Positions 33,038 to 41,389 of a stretch of 45,416 nucleotides of DNA are shown in pieces. Under the pieces are notes generated by a model. The model made no database searches. It was not told the DNA's origin and saw only the letters and a program-made list of their open reading frames with translations. Each line of letters begins with the position of its first letter. Positions within the stretch are counted from its first letter, which is position 1. The stretch lies in NCBI GenBank assembly GCA_013538855.1, contig JABXJS010000199.1, positions 1-45,416 on the forward strand, in the 5' to 3' direction. The DNA comes from Herpetosiphonaceae bacterium. Lineage in GTDB: Bacteria; Chloroflexota; Chloroflexia; Chloroflexales; Herpetosiphonaceae. A program made the translations under genes and the position numbers.

Positions 33038-35515
33038 ATGGTACGCTCACTGCGTTGGATCACCGTACTGCTCGTTATCGCACTGGGGCTGGCTGGCTGT
33101 GGCGGCGCTGCCCAGCCAACGGCGACGCCCGCCGCAACGCCGACCAGCGTTGCAGCCGCACCCACAGAGGTTCCCGCCACACCGGAGCCAACGGCTGCGC
33201 CCGCCGCCGAGCTTGGCGCAGAGCAGCGCTCGGAAGAGGGCGGCTTTAGCTTCAAGCCGGTGGCCGACTTCACCGTCACCGGCGATGGCGGCGTGTACAT
33301 GCTCATGCCCGCCAACGCCGATCCCGAGCAAGGCCCGATCTTCATGATCGCTGGCGGCCCGATGACCGGCGTCACCGACCCCGCGGAGCTGCTGAAGGCT
33401 GTGATCGACGAGAGCAGCCAAGACCCCAATGCAGATGTCTCATTCACCGCCGCCCAGCCCAGCAAGATTGGCGGCATCGACGGCCTGAGCGCCGATCTCA
33501 GCGGCAGCATGAGTGGCAAAGATATGGCTGGCCGCGTCGTCGTAGGCATTAATCCAGACACCGAGCAGGGCATCACGATCTACGGCCTTGCGCCCGCCGC
33601 TATGTGGGCCGAGCTTAGCCCGACCTTCGATGCCGTGCAGGGTTCGATCACCTTGTTTGAGCCAGTCAAAGCCGCTGGCTCGTCCGCAAGCGGTGTGTCC
33701 GCGCCAACGACGCCGCTCGACGCCGAGCCAGGCGTGCATATCTACGCTAACGCGAACTTTGTGCAAGACATCGCCTTCTTCGATGGCAAAGTGTGGGCAG
33801 CAACCCTTGCTGGCGTCGTGGCCTGGGACCCGGCCAGCGGCACCAGCGTGCGCTATACCACGCTGCAAGGTCTGCCGAGCCTAGGCACCTACGCTATCGA
33901 AGCATGCCCCGCGCCCGACCCGACCGTGATCGTTGGCACCGAGCAGGGCATTGTGGCCTACAACCCAGCCAGCGACAGCTGGCAGCCCGCCTATACCTTC
34001 CCCGCCGATAGCTACCTCGACACGGTCAAAGTCGATGATATGCACTGCGACAGCGCCAACAGTCGGCTGCTGACCGGCCTAAGCGGGGTCGGCATCTTCA
34101 ACTACGCCGACGGCTCTTGGAAGTCGATCAGCGACGATGAGGGCCTACCAACCTCGACCGTCTCTGATGTGGCGGTTGCCGGCGACACGATCTGGGCGAC
34201 CACAAGCTACAAAGGCATCTCGGCCATTCAAGGCGACCAAGTCACCGTCTACACCGAGGAGAACGGCCTGCCCGATGACAGCACCTACGGCGTCGATGTC
34301 ACGCCAGATGGCACGGTGTGGGTCGGGGCTGGCGAGGGCCTGCTGAAGTTCCAGAACGGCACCTGGGAGCTGCTTGAGGATGTCGGCGGGTTCTCGTCGG
34401 TGCAGAATGTGATCGCCAACGCCGACGGCTCGCTGTGGATCAGCAACACCAGCAAAGGCATCTGCCGCTTCGATCCGGCCAGCGGCACGTGTGCCGAGAG
34501 CTATCCCTACGAGGTCAAGAACTACGGCTACGACTATGTCACCAGCCTAGCGGTCAGCGACGACGGCAGCATGGTGGCCTTCGGCGGCAACGGCACCGGC
34601 ATCACGCTGGTCAGCGGCGGCACGGCCCAGCAGCTCGCCACCGACGATAAGCTGGCGACCAACTTTGTCGAGAGCATCAATGAGCTGCCCGACGGCACCC
34701 TCGTGATCGGCACCGACTATGGCGCGCAGTTCATCGCCCCCGACGGCCTCGACGGCAACTGGCAGACCGAGACCTACAACGAGGCGGGCCTCGCTAGCTC
34801 GTGGGTTTCGGGAGCCTTCCGCGCCCCCGATGGCAGTATGTGGCTGACCGGCAGCTCGCCGACTATCAGCGTCTACAGCGCGGATGGCTGGGCCAAGTAC
34901 ACCAAGGATGACAACGGCCTCATCGCCGAGCCAGAGGATATCGTCTTTGCCGCCGATGGCACCGCCTGGCTTGGAACCCGCGAGGGCCTCGTCGCCTTCG
35001 ACGGCTCCAGCGTCACCGAGGTGATCAGCGAGCCAGCGGGCCTGCCCACGAAGAACGTGCGCACCCTGCTGCTCGATGGCGACGGCCTGCTGGTGGGCAC
35101 CACCAAGGGTCTGGCCCGCGTGCAGGATGGCAGCGTCGAGGTTCTGCTCAAGGACATTGATGTGCGCGACATTGCCCAGCAGGACGATGGCTCGCTGCTG
35201 CTGGCCACTGACGACGGCGTGGTCCAGTTCACCAACGGCAAGACCAAATCGCTGCTGGACATTCCGTACCAGGGCGGCCTGTTTGGCTACGGCGGTGCGA
35301 ACCACATCGCACGCGATAGCAAGGGCACCTGGTGGGTTGGCTCGGGCCAGGGCGTGTTCTACTCCGCCGATGGCACAGACTGGCAGCAGCTCACCACCGC
35401 CGACGGGCTGGGCAGCAACTATGTCAACGCGCTCTACGTTGATCGCTACGATACGATCTGGATCGGCGGCGGCTACACCAACGGCGGCGGCGGCCTGATC
35501 CGCTACATCCCCTAA
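33038..35515 (+). CDS. Lipoprotein with two-component-regulator-type beta-propeller repeats
   Basis: This is an 825-residue exported protein. The signal peptide ends at LGLAGC (Cys21), followed by a Thr/Pro/Ala-rich spacer to about 60. A small alpha/beta region (about 65-220, VYMLMPANADPEQGPIFMI) comes next. From about 235 to the end there are Reg_prop-like repeats with the pattern 'GLP...TV..V....G.IWA.T..G...': for example DEGLPTSTVSDVAVAGDTIW, ENGLPDDSTYGVDVTPDGTVW and ADGLGSNYVNALYVDRYDTIW. In sensor kinases such propellers are periplasmic sensing domains; here no kinase is attached. It has AGGAGG before the ATG. It may sense an external signal or ligand under control of the divergent regulator. 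Confidence 0.9.
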   Translation: MVRSLRWITVLLVIALGLAGCGGAAQPTATPAATPTSVAAAPTEVPATPEPTAAPAAELGAEQRSEEGGFSFKPVADFTVTGDGGVYMLMPANADPEQGPIFMIAGGPMTGVTDPAELLKAVIDESSQDPNADVSFTAAQPSKIGGIDGLSADLSGSMSGKDMAGRVVVGINPDTEQGITIYGLAPAAMWAELSPTFDAVQGSITLFEPVKAAGSSASGVSAPTTPLDAEPGVHIYANANFVQDIAFFDGKVWAATLAGVVAWDPASGTSVRYTTLQGLPSLGTYAIEACPAPDPTVIVGTEQGIVAYNPASDSWQPAYTFPADSYLDTVKVDDMHCDSANSRLLTGLSGVGIFNYADGSWKSISDDEGLPTSTVSDVAVAGDTIWATTSYKGISAIQGDQVTVYTEENGLPDDSTYGVDVTPDGTVWVGAGEGLLKFQNGTWELLEDVGGFSSVQNVIANADGSLWISNTSKGICRFDPASGTCAESYPYEVKNYGYDYVTSLAVSDDGSMVAFGGNGTGITLVSGGTAQQLATDDKLATNFVESINELPDGTLVIGTDYGAQFIAPDGLDGNWQTETYNEAGLASSWVSGAFRAPDGSMWLTGSSPTISVYSADGWAKYTKDDNGLIAEPEDIVFAADGTAWLGTREGLVAFDGSSVTEVISEPAGLPTKNVRTLLLDGDGLLVGTTKGLARVQDGSVEVLLKDIDVRDIAQQDDGSLLLATDDGVVQFTNGKTKSLLDIPYQGGLFGYGGANHIARDSKGTWWVGSGQGVFYSADGTDWQQLTTADGLGSNYVNALYVDRYDTIWIGGGYTNGGGGLIRYIP

Positions 35516-35523
35516 AACAGCAG

Positions 35524-35555
35524 CGGGCACGCCGCGCTAGACGGCGGCGTGCCCG
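35524..35555. terminator. Terminator hairpin after the propeller gene
   Basis: A perfect 12-bp GC-rich stem (CGGGCACGCCGC / GCGGCGTGCCCG, eight-base loop) starts nine bases after the stop. No strong T-tract follows. A second inverted repeat (35572-35607, CAGAGATGCGCC / GGCGCATCTCTG) overlaps the last codons of the convergent DUF4174 gene and may serve the minus strand. Confidence 0.65.
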
Positions 35556-35584
35556 ATCGGGCCAGCAGACTCAGAGATGCGCCA

Positions 35585-35941
35585 TCAGAACTGACGGCGC
35601 ATCTCTGCTTGACGCATTGGCATTGTGTCGATAATCGCACACAAGCGGTCAACTGGCACCGGATGCGCCGAGCGCATCTTCACCTGTCCATCTTTGCCCA
35701 GCAGCACCACGGCAAACGAGCCAGACGGCACCTCGTAGCGCTCGCGCACGGTATGCGCACCATCAACATTCGACACAAATAAGAGTTCTACATCCCGCTC
35801 GGCAAGCTGGTTTGAATGTGCTGCCAGCCACTCCTCCTGCGTCGCCGCTGGACCGGCGATCTCGGTTGGTGCAAAAATCAACAGCACCCGAAACTGATCG
35901 CGAAGCGACTCCAACTCTTGCAGCGATGTTACTTCACGCAT
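35585..35941 (-). CDS. DUF4174 domain protein
   Basis: This 118-residue protein has the DUF4174 hallmarks: an N-terminal FRVLLIFAPTE strand, AERDVELLFVSNVDG, VVLLGKDGQVKMRS and the near-invariant C-terminal DTMPMRQAEMRR. The fold is thought to be thioredoxin/peroxiredoxin-like, but no catalytic Cys pair is present here. An AAGGAG site precedes the ATG. No signal peptide. Its role is unknown. Confidence 0.88.
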   Translation of the reverse strand: MREVTSLQELESLRDQFRVLLIFAPTEIAGPAATQEEWLAAHSNQLAERDVELLFVSNVDGAHTVRERYEVPSGSFAVVLLGKDGQVKMRSAHPVPVDRLCAIIDTMPMRQAEMRRQF

Positions 35942-36036
35942 CGTGAACTCCTTTCATCAAGCGGTTCTATGAATGGCTCTTGCAAGTTTTACACCGAGCA
36001 TCCAAGCCATCTACCTCAATAGTACGCTGTTCGCGG

Positions 36037-37566
36037 CTAAACCGCTAGTGGCTGCTCCAGCGCCTCGGCCACCTCCAGCGCCTTCAGCAGCGCACCGGCC
36101 TTGTTGCGTGTCTCTAGGTCTTCGAGGCGGGGGTCGCTGTCGGCCACGATGCCTGCGCCAGCCTGGACATAGGCCACGCCGTCGATCATCACCATGGTGC
36201 GAATGGTAATCGCGGTGTCGAGCGCTAGCCCGCCGTAGCTGACATAGCCCACGCAGCCGCCGTATGGCCCACGCTGATCTGGCTCTAGCTCAGCGATAAT
36301 CTCCATCGCGCGCACTTTGGGCGCGCCGCTGAGCGTGCCCGCCGGAAAGCAGGCCCGCAGCGCGTGCAGCGGCGAGTAGCGCTGGCTATCGAGGGTGCCC
36401 AGCACCCGCGACACAAGGTGAATAACGTGCGAGTAGCGCTCTACGACCATAAAGTCGGGCACCTGCACGCTGCCTGGCTGCGATACCCGGCCCACATCGT
36501 TGCGCCCGAGATCAACCAGCATCAGATGCTCGGCGCGCTCTTTCTCATCGGCCAGCAGCTCGGCCTCCATGCGCGCCTCGTCGGCAGCATCACGCCCGCG
36601 CCGCCGCGTGCCAGCGATCGGATGCGTCTCGATCTGCCCATCCTCCACGCGCACCAGCATCTCCGGCGAGGCCCCGACGATCGCGCCCTCCGGCAGGTTG
36701 AGGAAGTACATATAGGGCGAGGGGTTCACCGCCCGCAGCGCCCGGTAGACCGAGAAGGGCGCGGCCGCAGTTGGCCGCTGAAAGCGCTGGGAAAGCACCA
36801 CCTGGAAGATATCGCCGGCGCGAATGTACTCGCGGGCGCGCTCGACCATGGCGCTGAAGGACTCGGCGCTGATATTGGAGGTGCTGCGATCAACCACGGC
36901 GCTCTGATCTAAAACGCGCAGCGCGCTGGCGGTGGTGGTGGCCGGAAGTGGCTGCCCAAGCCGCTCGGTCAGCCGATCGATCGCCACCTCAGCGGCTGCG
37001 TACTGCTCCTCAAGGCTCGTTTCGGCGTTCAGGCGCAGCGTGCTGGCAATCTTAATCGTGTGGTGCACGTGATCGAACACCAGCACCGTGTCCACCAGCA
37101 TCCAGGTGCTGTCGGGCAGGGTGATCGGCCGCGACTGTGGCGCTGGCAAGCGCTCGAAAAGCCGCACGGTCTCGTAGCCGAGAAAGCCCACCGCGCCGCC
37201 GGTGAAGCTGGGCAGCTGCGGCTGTGGCGCTGGCCGCGCCGCCGCTGCGCCCACCACCAGCCGCTCCAGCTGGTCGATAATCGACACATCGGCGAACTGC
37301 TCGCGCCGCCCGTCGCTGTGCTCCAGCACCGTCTGCGGGCCAAGGCCGCGAATCACCAGCTGCGGCTCGCAGCCAATAAACGAGTAGCGCCCAATCTGCT
37401 CGCCGCCCTCGACGCTCTCCAGCAGAAAGCTGTAGCTGCCCTGGGCCACCTTCAGATACGCCGAAACCGGCGTCTCAAGATCTGCGACAAGCTCGCGGTA
37501 CACCGCACACTGGGTGTAGCCCGCCGCAGCCCACTCTTGCACTTGCTGCAACGATGGCGTTACCAT
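36037..37566 (-). CDS. trpE: Anthranilate synthase component I
   Basis: This 509-residue chorismate-utilising enzyme makes anthranilate from chorismate with ammonia supplied by TrpG, the first step of tryptophan synthesis. The N-terminal region contains SFLLESVEGGEQIGRYSFIG, including the LLES tryptophan feedback site. The C-terminal catalytic domain has IFQVVLSQRF, ASPEMLVRVEDGQIETHPIA, GTRRRG, LVDLGRNDVGRVS and FPAGTLSGAPKVRAMEII. No trpG or other trp gene is adjacent, and the Rrf2 regulator lies directly upstream. A para-aminobenzoate synthase role is less likely given the TrpE-type N-terminal domain. Confidence 0.94.
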   Translation of the reverse strand: MVTPSLQQVQEWAAAGYTQCAVYRELVADLETPVSAYLKVAQGSYSFLLESVEGGEQIGRYSFIGCEPQLVIRGLGPQTVLEHSDGRREQFADVSIIDQLERLVVGAAAARPAPQPQLPSFTGGAVGFLGYETVRLFERLPAPQSRPITLPDSTWMLVDTVLVFDHVHHTIKIASTLRLNAETSLEEQYAAAEVAIDRLTERLGQPLPATTTASALRVLDQSAVVDRSTSNISAESFSAMVERAREYIRAGDIFQVVLSQRFQRPTAAAPFSVYRALRAVNPSPYMYFLNLPEGAIVGASPEMLVRVEDGQIETHPIAGTRRRGRDAADEARMEAELLADEKERAEHLMLVDLGRNDVGRVSQPGSVQVPDFMVVERYSHVIHLVSRVLGTLDSQRYSPLHALRACFPAGTLSGAPKVRAMEIIAELEPDQRGPYGGCVGYVSYGGLALDTAITIRTMVMIDGVAYVQAGAGIVADSDPRLEDLETRNKAGALLKALEVAEALEQPLAV

Positions 37567-37624
37567 ACATCCCCCACGTATCTAGCTATGCCACTGCGGC
37601 ACAGCGTGCAATTGCTTCGCTTCA

Positions 37625-37630
37625 ATTGTA
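37625..37630 (-). promoter_or_regulatory. Candidate -10 element of trpE
   Basis: On the minus strand TACAAT lies about 60 bases before the trpE ATG, in the 111-base gap after the Rrf2 gene. The -35 is poor. No leader peptide rich in Trp codons and no attenuator was seen. Confidence 0.3.
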
Positions 37631-37677
37631 GCCAACCACCGCCGCAGCGCACCCATGCCGCGCTTCAGCCCTGCGCG

Positions 37678-38106
37678 CTAGATGTAGTACATTGGTGTGT
37701 CTAGGAACTGCCGCTTGCGATTGCACAGGTCCGCCAGCGTGATGTCGCTGAGATGCGTCTCGATCACGGCGCGCAGCTCCGTCCAGACCTCGCCAAGCAG
37801 CGTGGCATCGACGGTGTTGTTGTTCGCTCCATCCGGCGGCGGCAGCAGCGGCCCCTCAAGCACCAGCAGCGCCTCCAGCAGCGTGATCGCCTGCGGTGGG
37901 CGCGCCAACTGATGCCCGCCCTGCGGCCCACGCACGCTCGTGATCAGCCCGGCTTTGCGCAGGCCAATCAGCAGCTGATTGAGATAATTCTCGGAGATGC
38001 CTTGCCGCTCGGCGATCTCGCGGCTCTGGATCAGGCCCTGCCCGTAGTGCTGGGCTAAATCAAACAGCGCGCGCACGCCATACTCACCTTTTGTGGATAA
38101 ACGCAT
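37678..38106 (-). CDS. Rrf2-family transcriptional regulator
   Basis: This is a 142-residue winged-helix protein. The start MRLSTKGEYGVRALFDLA, the recognition region EIAERQGISENYLNQLLIGLRKAGLI and the wing SVRGPQGGHQLARP are typical of the family. The three-cysteine Fe-S motif of IscR and NsrR is missing; only one Cys (DLCNR) is near the C-terminus. It therefore resembles the cluster-free CymR type, which in Firmicutes regulates cysteine metabolism. Its target here is unknown; it may be co-transcribed with trpE. Confidence 0.92.
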   Translation of the reverse strand: MRLSTKGEYGVRALFDLAQHYGQGLIQSREIAERQGISENYLNQLLIGLRKAGLITSVRGPQGGHQLARPPQAITLLEALLVLEGPLLPPPDGANNNTVDATLLGEVWTELRAVIETHLSDITLADLCNRKRQFLDTPMYYI

Positions 38107-38141
38107 GGTTCCTCGTTGAACTTCGGTAGATAGTCGGCTTC

Positions 38142-38170
38142 ATCCTAGCATCCGTAGCGCATGGCGTCAA
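38142..38170 (-). promoter_or_regulatory. Promoter of the Rrf2 gene
   Basis: On the minus strand TTGACG (38165-38170) and TAGGAT (38142-38147) are separated by 17 bases, about 35 bases before the ATG. Confidence 0.5.
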
Positions 38171-38237
38171 TCAATCATCACGCCAGCGCCACGCCACTAG
38201 CGCCGCTGCTGCTGCTGAATTTTAGCCGCGAGCTTGG

Positions 38238-38243
38238 TATAAT
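38238..38243 (+). promoter_or_regulatory. Promoter -10 element of the haloperoxidase-like gene
   Basis: A perfect TATAAT lies about 50 bases before the start. The hexamer 17 bases upstream (CTGAAT) matches -35 weakly. Confidence 0.5.
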
Positions 38244-38293
38244 CAAGCCAGCCATACTCCACCCACCAGCAGTTCCTTAAACACAGGAGGCGA

Positions 38294-39628
38294 ATGATGC
38301 TGCATCGATTTAGGCACCGCCAGCGCGCGCTCGCTATCGGCCTGCTGCTGCTGCCGCTGCTGGTCGCTTGCGGCCAGCCCAAGAGCGCCGCCACGCCCGC
38401 CGAACAGTACGATAGCACGGTGCCGCTGCGCTGGTACCAGCTTATGCTCACCCTCGTTGAGACAACGCCCGGCTGGACACCGCCGGTGGTCGCGCGCGCC
38501 TTTGGCTATCTCGGCGTCGCGCTCTATGAGTCGGTGGTGCCGGGCATGCCCGCCAACCGCAGCCTCGTCGGCCAGCTCAACGACCTCGCCGCCCTGCCCC
38601 AAGCCGATCCACAGCGCAACTATCACTGGCCCACCGCCGCTAATGCCGCCATGGAGACGCTGATCCGCCAACTCTTCAATCACACAACCGACGCCAACCA
38701 CACGCGCATCGAGCAGCTCGCCCAGCAGCAAGCCGCCGACCTGCAGAGCCAGACCGACCCGCTGACCTACGCCCGCTCCAACGCCTTCGGCACCCAGATC
38801 GCCTGGGCCATCTACAGCTGGTCGCTGGCCGATGGCGCATTCGCCGCCGAGGCGCATAACTTCCCGCCAGACTACACCGTCAGCATCAAGCCGGGCCTGT
38901 GGGAGCCAACCTCCGCCGACTATCCCATCCCACTACAGCCCTACTGGGGCAACAACCGCACCTTCGCACTCAAAAACGGCGCGGAGTGCCAGCCGCCTGC
39001 GCCACCAGCCTACTCCGAAGACGCTAGCTCCGAGTTCTACGCGCAGGCCCACGAGGTCTACACCAGCGTCCGCGATATCACGCCCGAGCAGCGCGCCATC
39101 GCCGCGTTCTGGGCCGATAATCCTGGCTCCAGCTCCACGCCGCCTGGTCACTCGATCTCGCTGCTCAACCAGCAGATCGCGGAGCGCAGCCCCTCGCTCG
39201 CCTTCGCGGCGCAGGCCTACGCGCAGCTCGGCATCGCGCTTGCCGACGCCTTTATCAGCAACTGGTACACCAAATACCAGTACGATCTTGTGCGCCCCAT
39301 CACCTACATTCACGCCCTGATCGACCCCAACTGGCGCACCGTCGTCGCTACGCCACCGTTCCCCGAGTACACCTCGGGCCACTCGGTGCAATCTGGCGCG
39401 ATGGAGGTTGTGCTGACCGCCCTGTTCGGCGATGTCGCCTTCTCCGACCACACCCACCAGCAACACGGCATGCCGACGCGCACCTTCACCTCGTTCCACG
39501 CAGCCGCTGAGGAGGCGGCAATCTCGCGGCTCTACGGCGGCATCCACTACCGCGCCGCTATCGAGAACGGCGTTACACAGGGCCGCTGTGTCGGCCAGAA
39601 AGCGCTCGATCTAAAGTTCAAACGCTAG
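38294..39628 (+). CDS. Vanadium haloperoxidase-like (PAP2 superfamily) lipoprotein
   Basis: This is a 444-residue exported protein. The signal peptide ends at LLPLLVAC (Cys26). All three vanadate/phosphate-site motifs are present: Lys327-x6-Arg334-Pro335 (KYQYDLVRP), Ser361-Gly-His363 (TSGHSVQS) and Arg412-x3-Gly-x-His418 (SRLYGGIH). These are shared by vanadium-dependent haloperoxidases and acid phosphatases. The size, the all-helical N-domain and the spacing fit the bacterial haloperoxidase-related group rather than small PAP2 phosphatases. AGGAGG precedes tandem ATGs at 38294 and 38297; the second has better spacing. Halide oxidation is not established for this group. Confidence 0.88.
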   Translation: MMLHRFRHRQRALAIGLLLLPLLVACGQPKSAATPAEQYDSTVPLRWYQLMLTLVETTPGWTPPVVARAFGYLGVALYESVVPGMPANRSLVGQLNDLAALPQADPQRNYHWPTAANAAMETLIRQLFNHTTDANHTRIEQLAQQQAADLQSQTDPLTYARSNAFGTQIAWAIYSWSLADGAFAAEAHNFPPDYTVSIKPGLWEPTSADYPIPLQPYWGNNRTFALKNGAECQPPAPPAYSEDASSEFYAQAHEVYTSVRDITPEQRAIAAFWADNPGSSSTPPGHSISLLNQQIAERSPSLAFAAQAYAQLGIALADAFISNWYTKYQYDLVRPITYIHALIDPNWRTVVATPPFPEYTSGHSVQSGAMEVVLTALFGDVAFSDHTHQQHGMPTRTFTSFHAAAEEAAISRLYGGIHYRAAIENGVTQGRCVGQKALDLKFKR

Positions 39629-39644
39629 CGCCATCCGGTTAAAA

Positions 39645-39686
39645 AGCACGCTGTAGCAGCGACTATAGATGCTGCTACAGCGTGCT
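39645..39686 (-). terminator. Strong terminator between convergent genes
   Basis: A perfect 16-bp stem (AGCACGCTGTAGCAGC and its complement, ten-base loop) is followed on the minus strand by TTTTT. It should end transcripts of the minus-strand GerMN gene and, by its strength, probably also those of the haloperoxidase-like gene on the plus strand. Confidence 0.82.
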
Positions 39687-39742
39687 CACCGCCTGGCTTG
39701 GCTATGGTCACGGGCGGACTAGCCGTTGCCGCGCGCCTGCCA

Positions 39743-39920
39743 GCCAGCCGTTGATAACCAGCGCCGCTTGTTTTTGCCTGCGCCACCAGCCGGGGCGATG
39801 GTTGATCATGCCCCGCGTCTGCGCACTACTCGGGCTGCTGCCCACTCCGCGCCAGCCAATGCCAGCGCAGCCGCGCGCCCGTCTGTCCGCCAGCCGGTGA
39901 TGACCAGCGCTGCTTGTTTT
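39743..39920. repeat. Imperfect 32-bp direct repeat pair in a gene-free stretch
   Basis: Two 32-base copies (39743-39774 and 39889-39920) differ at three positions; both contain ACCAGCGC and end CGCTTGTTTT or TGCTTGTTTT. A second shared element, GCGCCACCAGC, follows each copy at a different distance. The whole 39687-39969 stretch has no supported gene and looks like degenerate intergenic repeats. Confidence 0.6.
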
Positions 39921-39969
39921 GTTATCCGCTCCGCCGATTCAGCTCGCGCCACCAGCGGGCGGAACAGAA

Positions 39970-41064
39970 CTAGCGCTGACTAAGCACCTCGGCGAGCGGA
40001 CGGCCGTTGACGTAGATATCAACATTGCTCACCGTGCCAAACTGCAGCGCCGTCTGGCGGAGCTGCGCCTCAACACGCGGCCCATCGCACACGCCGCCGA
40101 GCACCAGATTGCCTGACAGCCGAATCGTCGCCGTGCCGGCAGCATTCAGCGCAATCGAGTCAACATGCAAGTCCGACTGATACAGCGCATTGTACAGCCC
40201 AGACTGGCCGTAGCGCTGCTCCTTAATTGACAGCAGATCGATCATCGCCGCGTGTAGCGGGGCTGTCGTTGGTGTCACCTGGCGCTGCACCGTCACCACC
40301 GAGTCGCCGCAGCCGACTGTGCCGCCGCTGTCGGTGGCAATCAGCGCAATGCGCACCTGATCGACCAGCGGTGGCAGCGGCTGCTGCTCCAGCACCTCAG
40401 CGCCGAGGCGACCGAGCAGCACTTTATAGGGATCGGGGTTATCGGCGTGCCACTCAAAGCGCGCGCGCTCGAAGTACTGGCCGATCACCGTGTCGCCATC
40501 GGGATTGGTCAGCACCTGCGCCTCGGTCAGCGGATAGCCAAACAGAGCCAGCGACTCGCGGTACGACACATTTTCATCGCCAAAGTTCAGCCCATGGCTG
40601 CGCCAGTAGCTCAAGAAGCCCTTGCCTGCCGCCTGATCACACACGTTATGGCCAGTCTCCGCAAAGTAAAAGCAGCCATCAAGTGGCTCCACGCGCGGAA
40701 TAGCGCTCACATCAACGCCCTGCTGCTGGAGCACCTCGGCACCGAGACGGCCGAGCAGCACATCGTAGGGAGCCTGGTTCTCAGGATGCAGCTCAAAGCG
40801 CTGGCGCTCGAAGTACTGCGTCAGGCCGTAGTCGTTGCTGCTGTTGACCTCATTGTGCGCGTCGGTGAGCGGGAAGCCAAAGACCGGCAGGCCGCCGTTG
40901 GCGCGCCAGTACTCCAACAAGCGCCCGCTCACCGTGTGCCCGGTCTCCGGAAAGTACTGCTCATTGGATGGATCCTGAAGCGTGTGCGAGTGCGCGAGCG
41001 TCGTCAGCGGCAGCAGCGCCAGCACCACAGCCAAAACGAGCAGTGATCTTAATCGATGGAACAT
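39970..41064 (-). CDS. Secreted protein with two repeated modules and a GerMN domain
   Basis: This is a 364-residue protein with a signal peptide (to about residue 24, LPLTTLAHS). Two homologous ~100-residue modules follow. Each has YF.ETGH.V, then a Y/F-L-x-YWR segment, then FGFPLT or FGYPLT, then QYFER.RFE, and ends PY.VLLGRLGAEVL. The C-terminal ~130 residues match the GerMN (spore germination GerM) domain: VDQVRIALIATDS, LHAAMIDLLS, ATIRLSGNLVLGG and FGTVSNVDIYVNGRPL. The ATG at 41064 has AGGAGG four bases upstream; a longer frame lacks a site. The modules appear in many Chloroflexota secreted proteins and are likely surface or wall-binding; function inferred. Confidence 0.82.
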   Translation of the reverse strand: MFHRLRSLLVLAVVLALLPLTTLAHSHTLQDPSNEQYFPETGHTVSGRLLEYWRANGGLPVFGFPLTDAHNEVNSSNDYGLTQYFERQRFELHPENQAPYDVLLGRLGAEVLQQQGVDVSAIPRVEPLDGCFYFAETGHNVCDQAAGKGFLSYWRSHGLNFGDENVSYRESLALFGYPLTEAQVLTNPDGDTVIGQYFERARFEWHADNPDPYKVLLGRLGAEVLEQQPLPPLVDQVRIALIATDSGGTVGCGDSVVTVQRQVTPTTAPLHAAMIDLLSIKEQRYGQSGLYNALYQSDLHVDSIALNAAGTATIRLSGNLVLGGVCDGPRVEAQLRQTALQFGTVSNVDIYVNGRPLAEVLSQR

Positions 41065-41389
41065 CAGTCCTCCTAACCTGCAATGAATAAACGTAGCGAC
41101 TCGGCCTACGCGCTGCAAAAGCACGCGCAGCGCCAAAGCCTCGGTATGTGCAAGCGTAGCACGCAATGTTCAACTACACATCGGCAATAAAGCGCATACG
41201 AACACACACGCTACAGTTGCCGCACAGAGCGTGCCAAGCGCACAGCAGCGGCTATGCGAGCTACGATAGCAGAGTCAGCTATCAGCAGGAGGCGGGCTGC
41301 GACTAGCGCCCGTAGCACAACAACGCAAGATCGTATCTAATTACCAGGAGCTTCACGAACACAGTAAGCGAAAGGCTTCAGCAACACTC
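41065..41389. other. Divergent intergenic region
   Basis: This region separates the minus-strand GerMN gene and the plus-strand RHH-MazF gene. It contains the AGGAGG site of the former (about 41069-41074). A TATCTAAT sequence near 41333 could be a -10 for the latter, but without a good -35. The ribosome site of the MazF fusion is poor: AAGG lies about 13 bases from the ATG. No further gene is visible. Confidence 0.4.

Noticed and set aside
35572-35607. Inverted repeat as a riboswitch or separate RNA gene
   Set aside because: It overlaps the last codons of the DUF4174 gene and lies next to a terminator stem, so a role in transcript ends is simpler.
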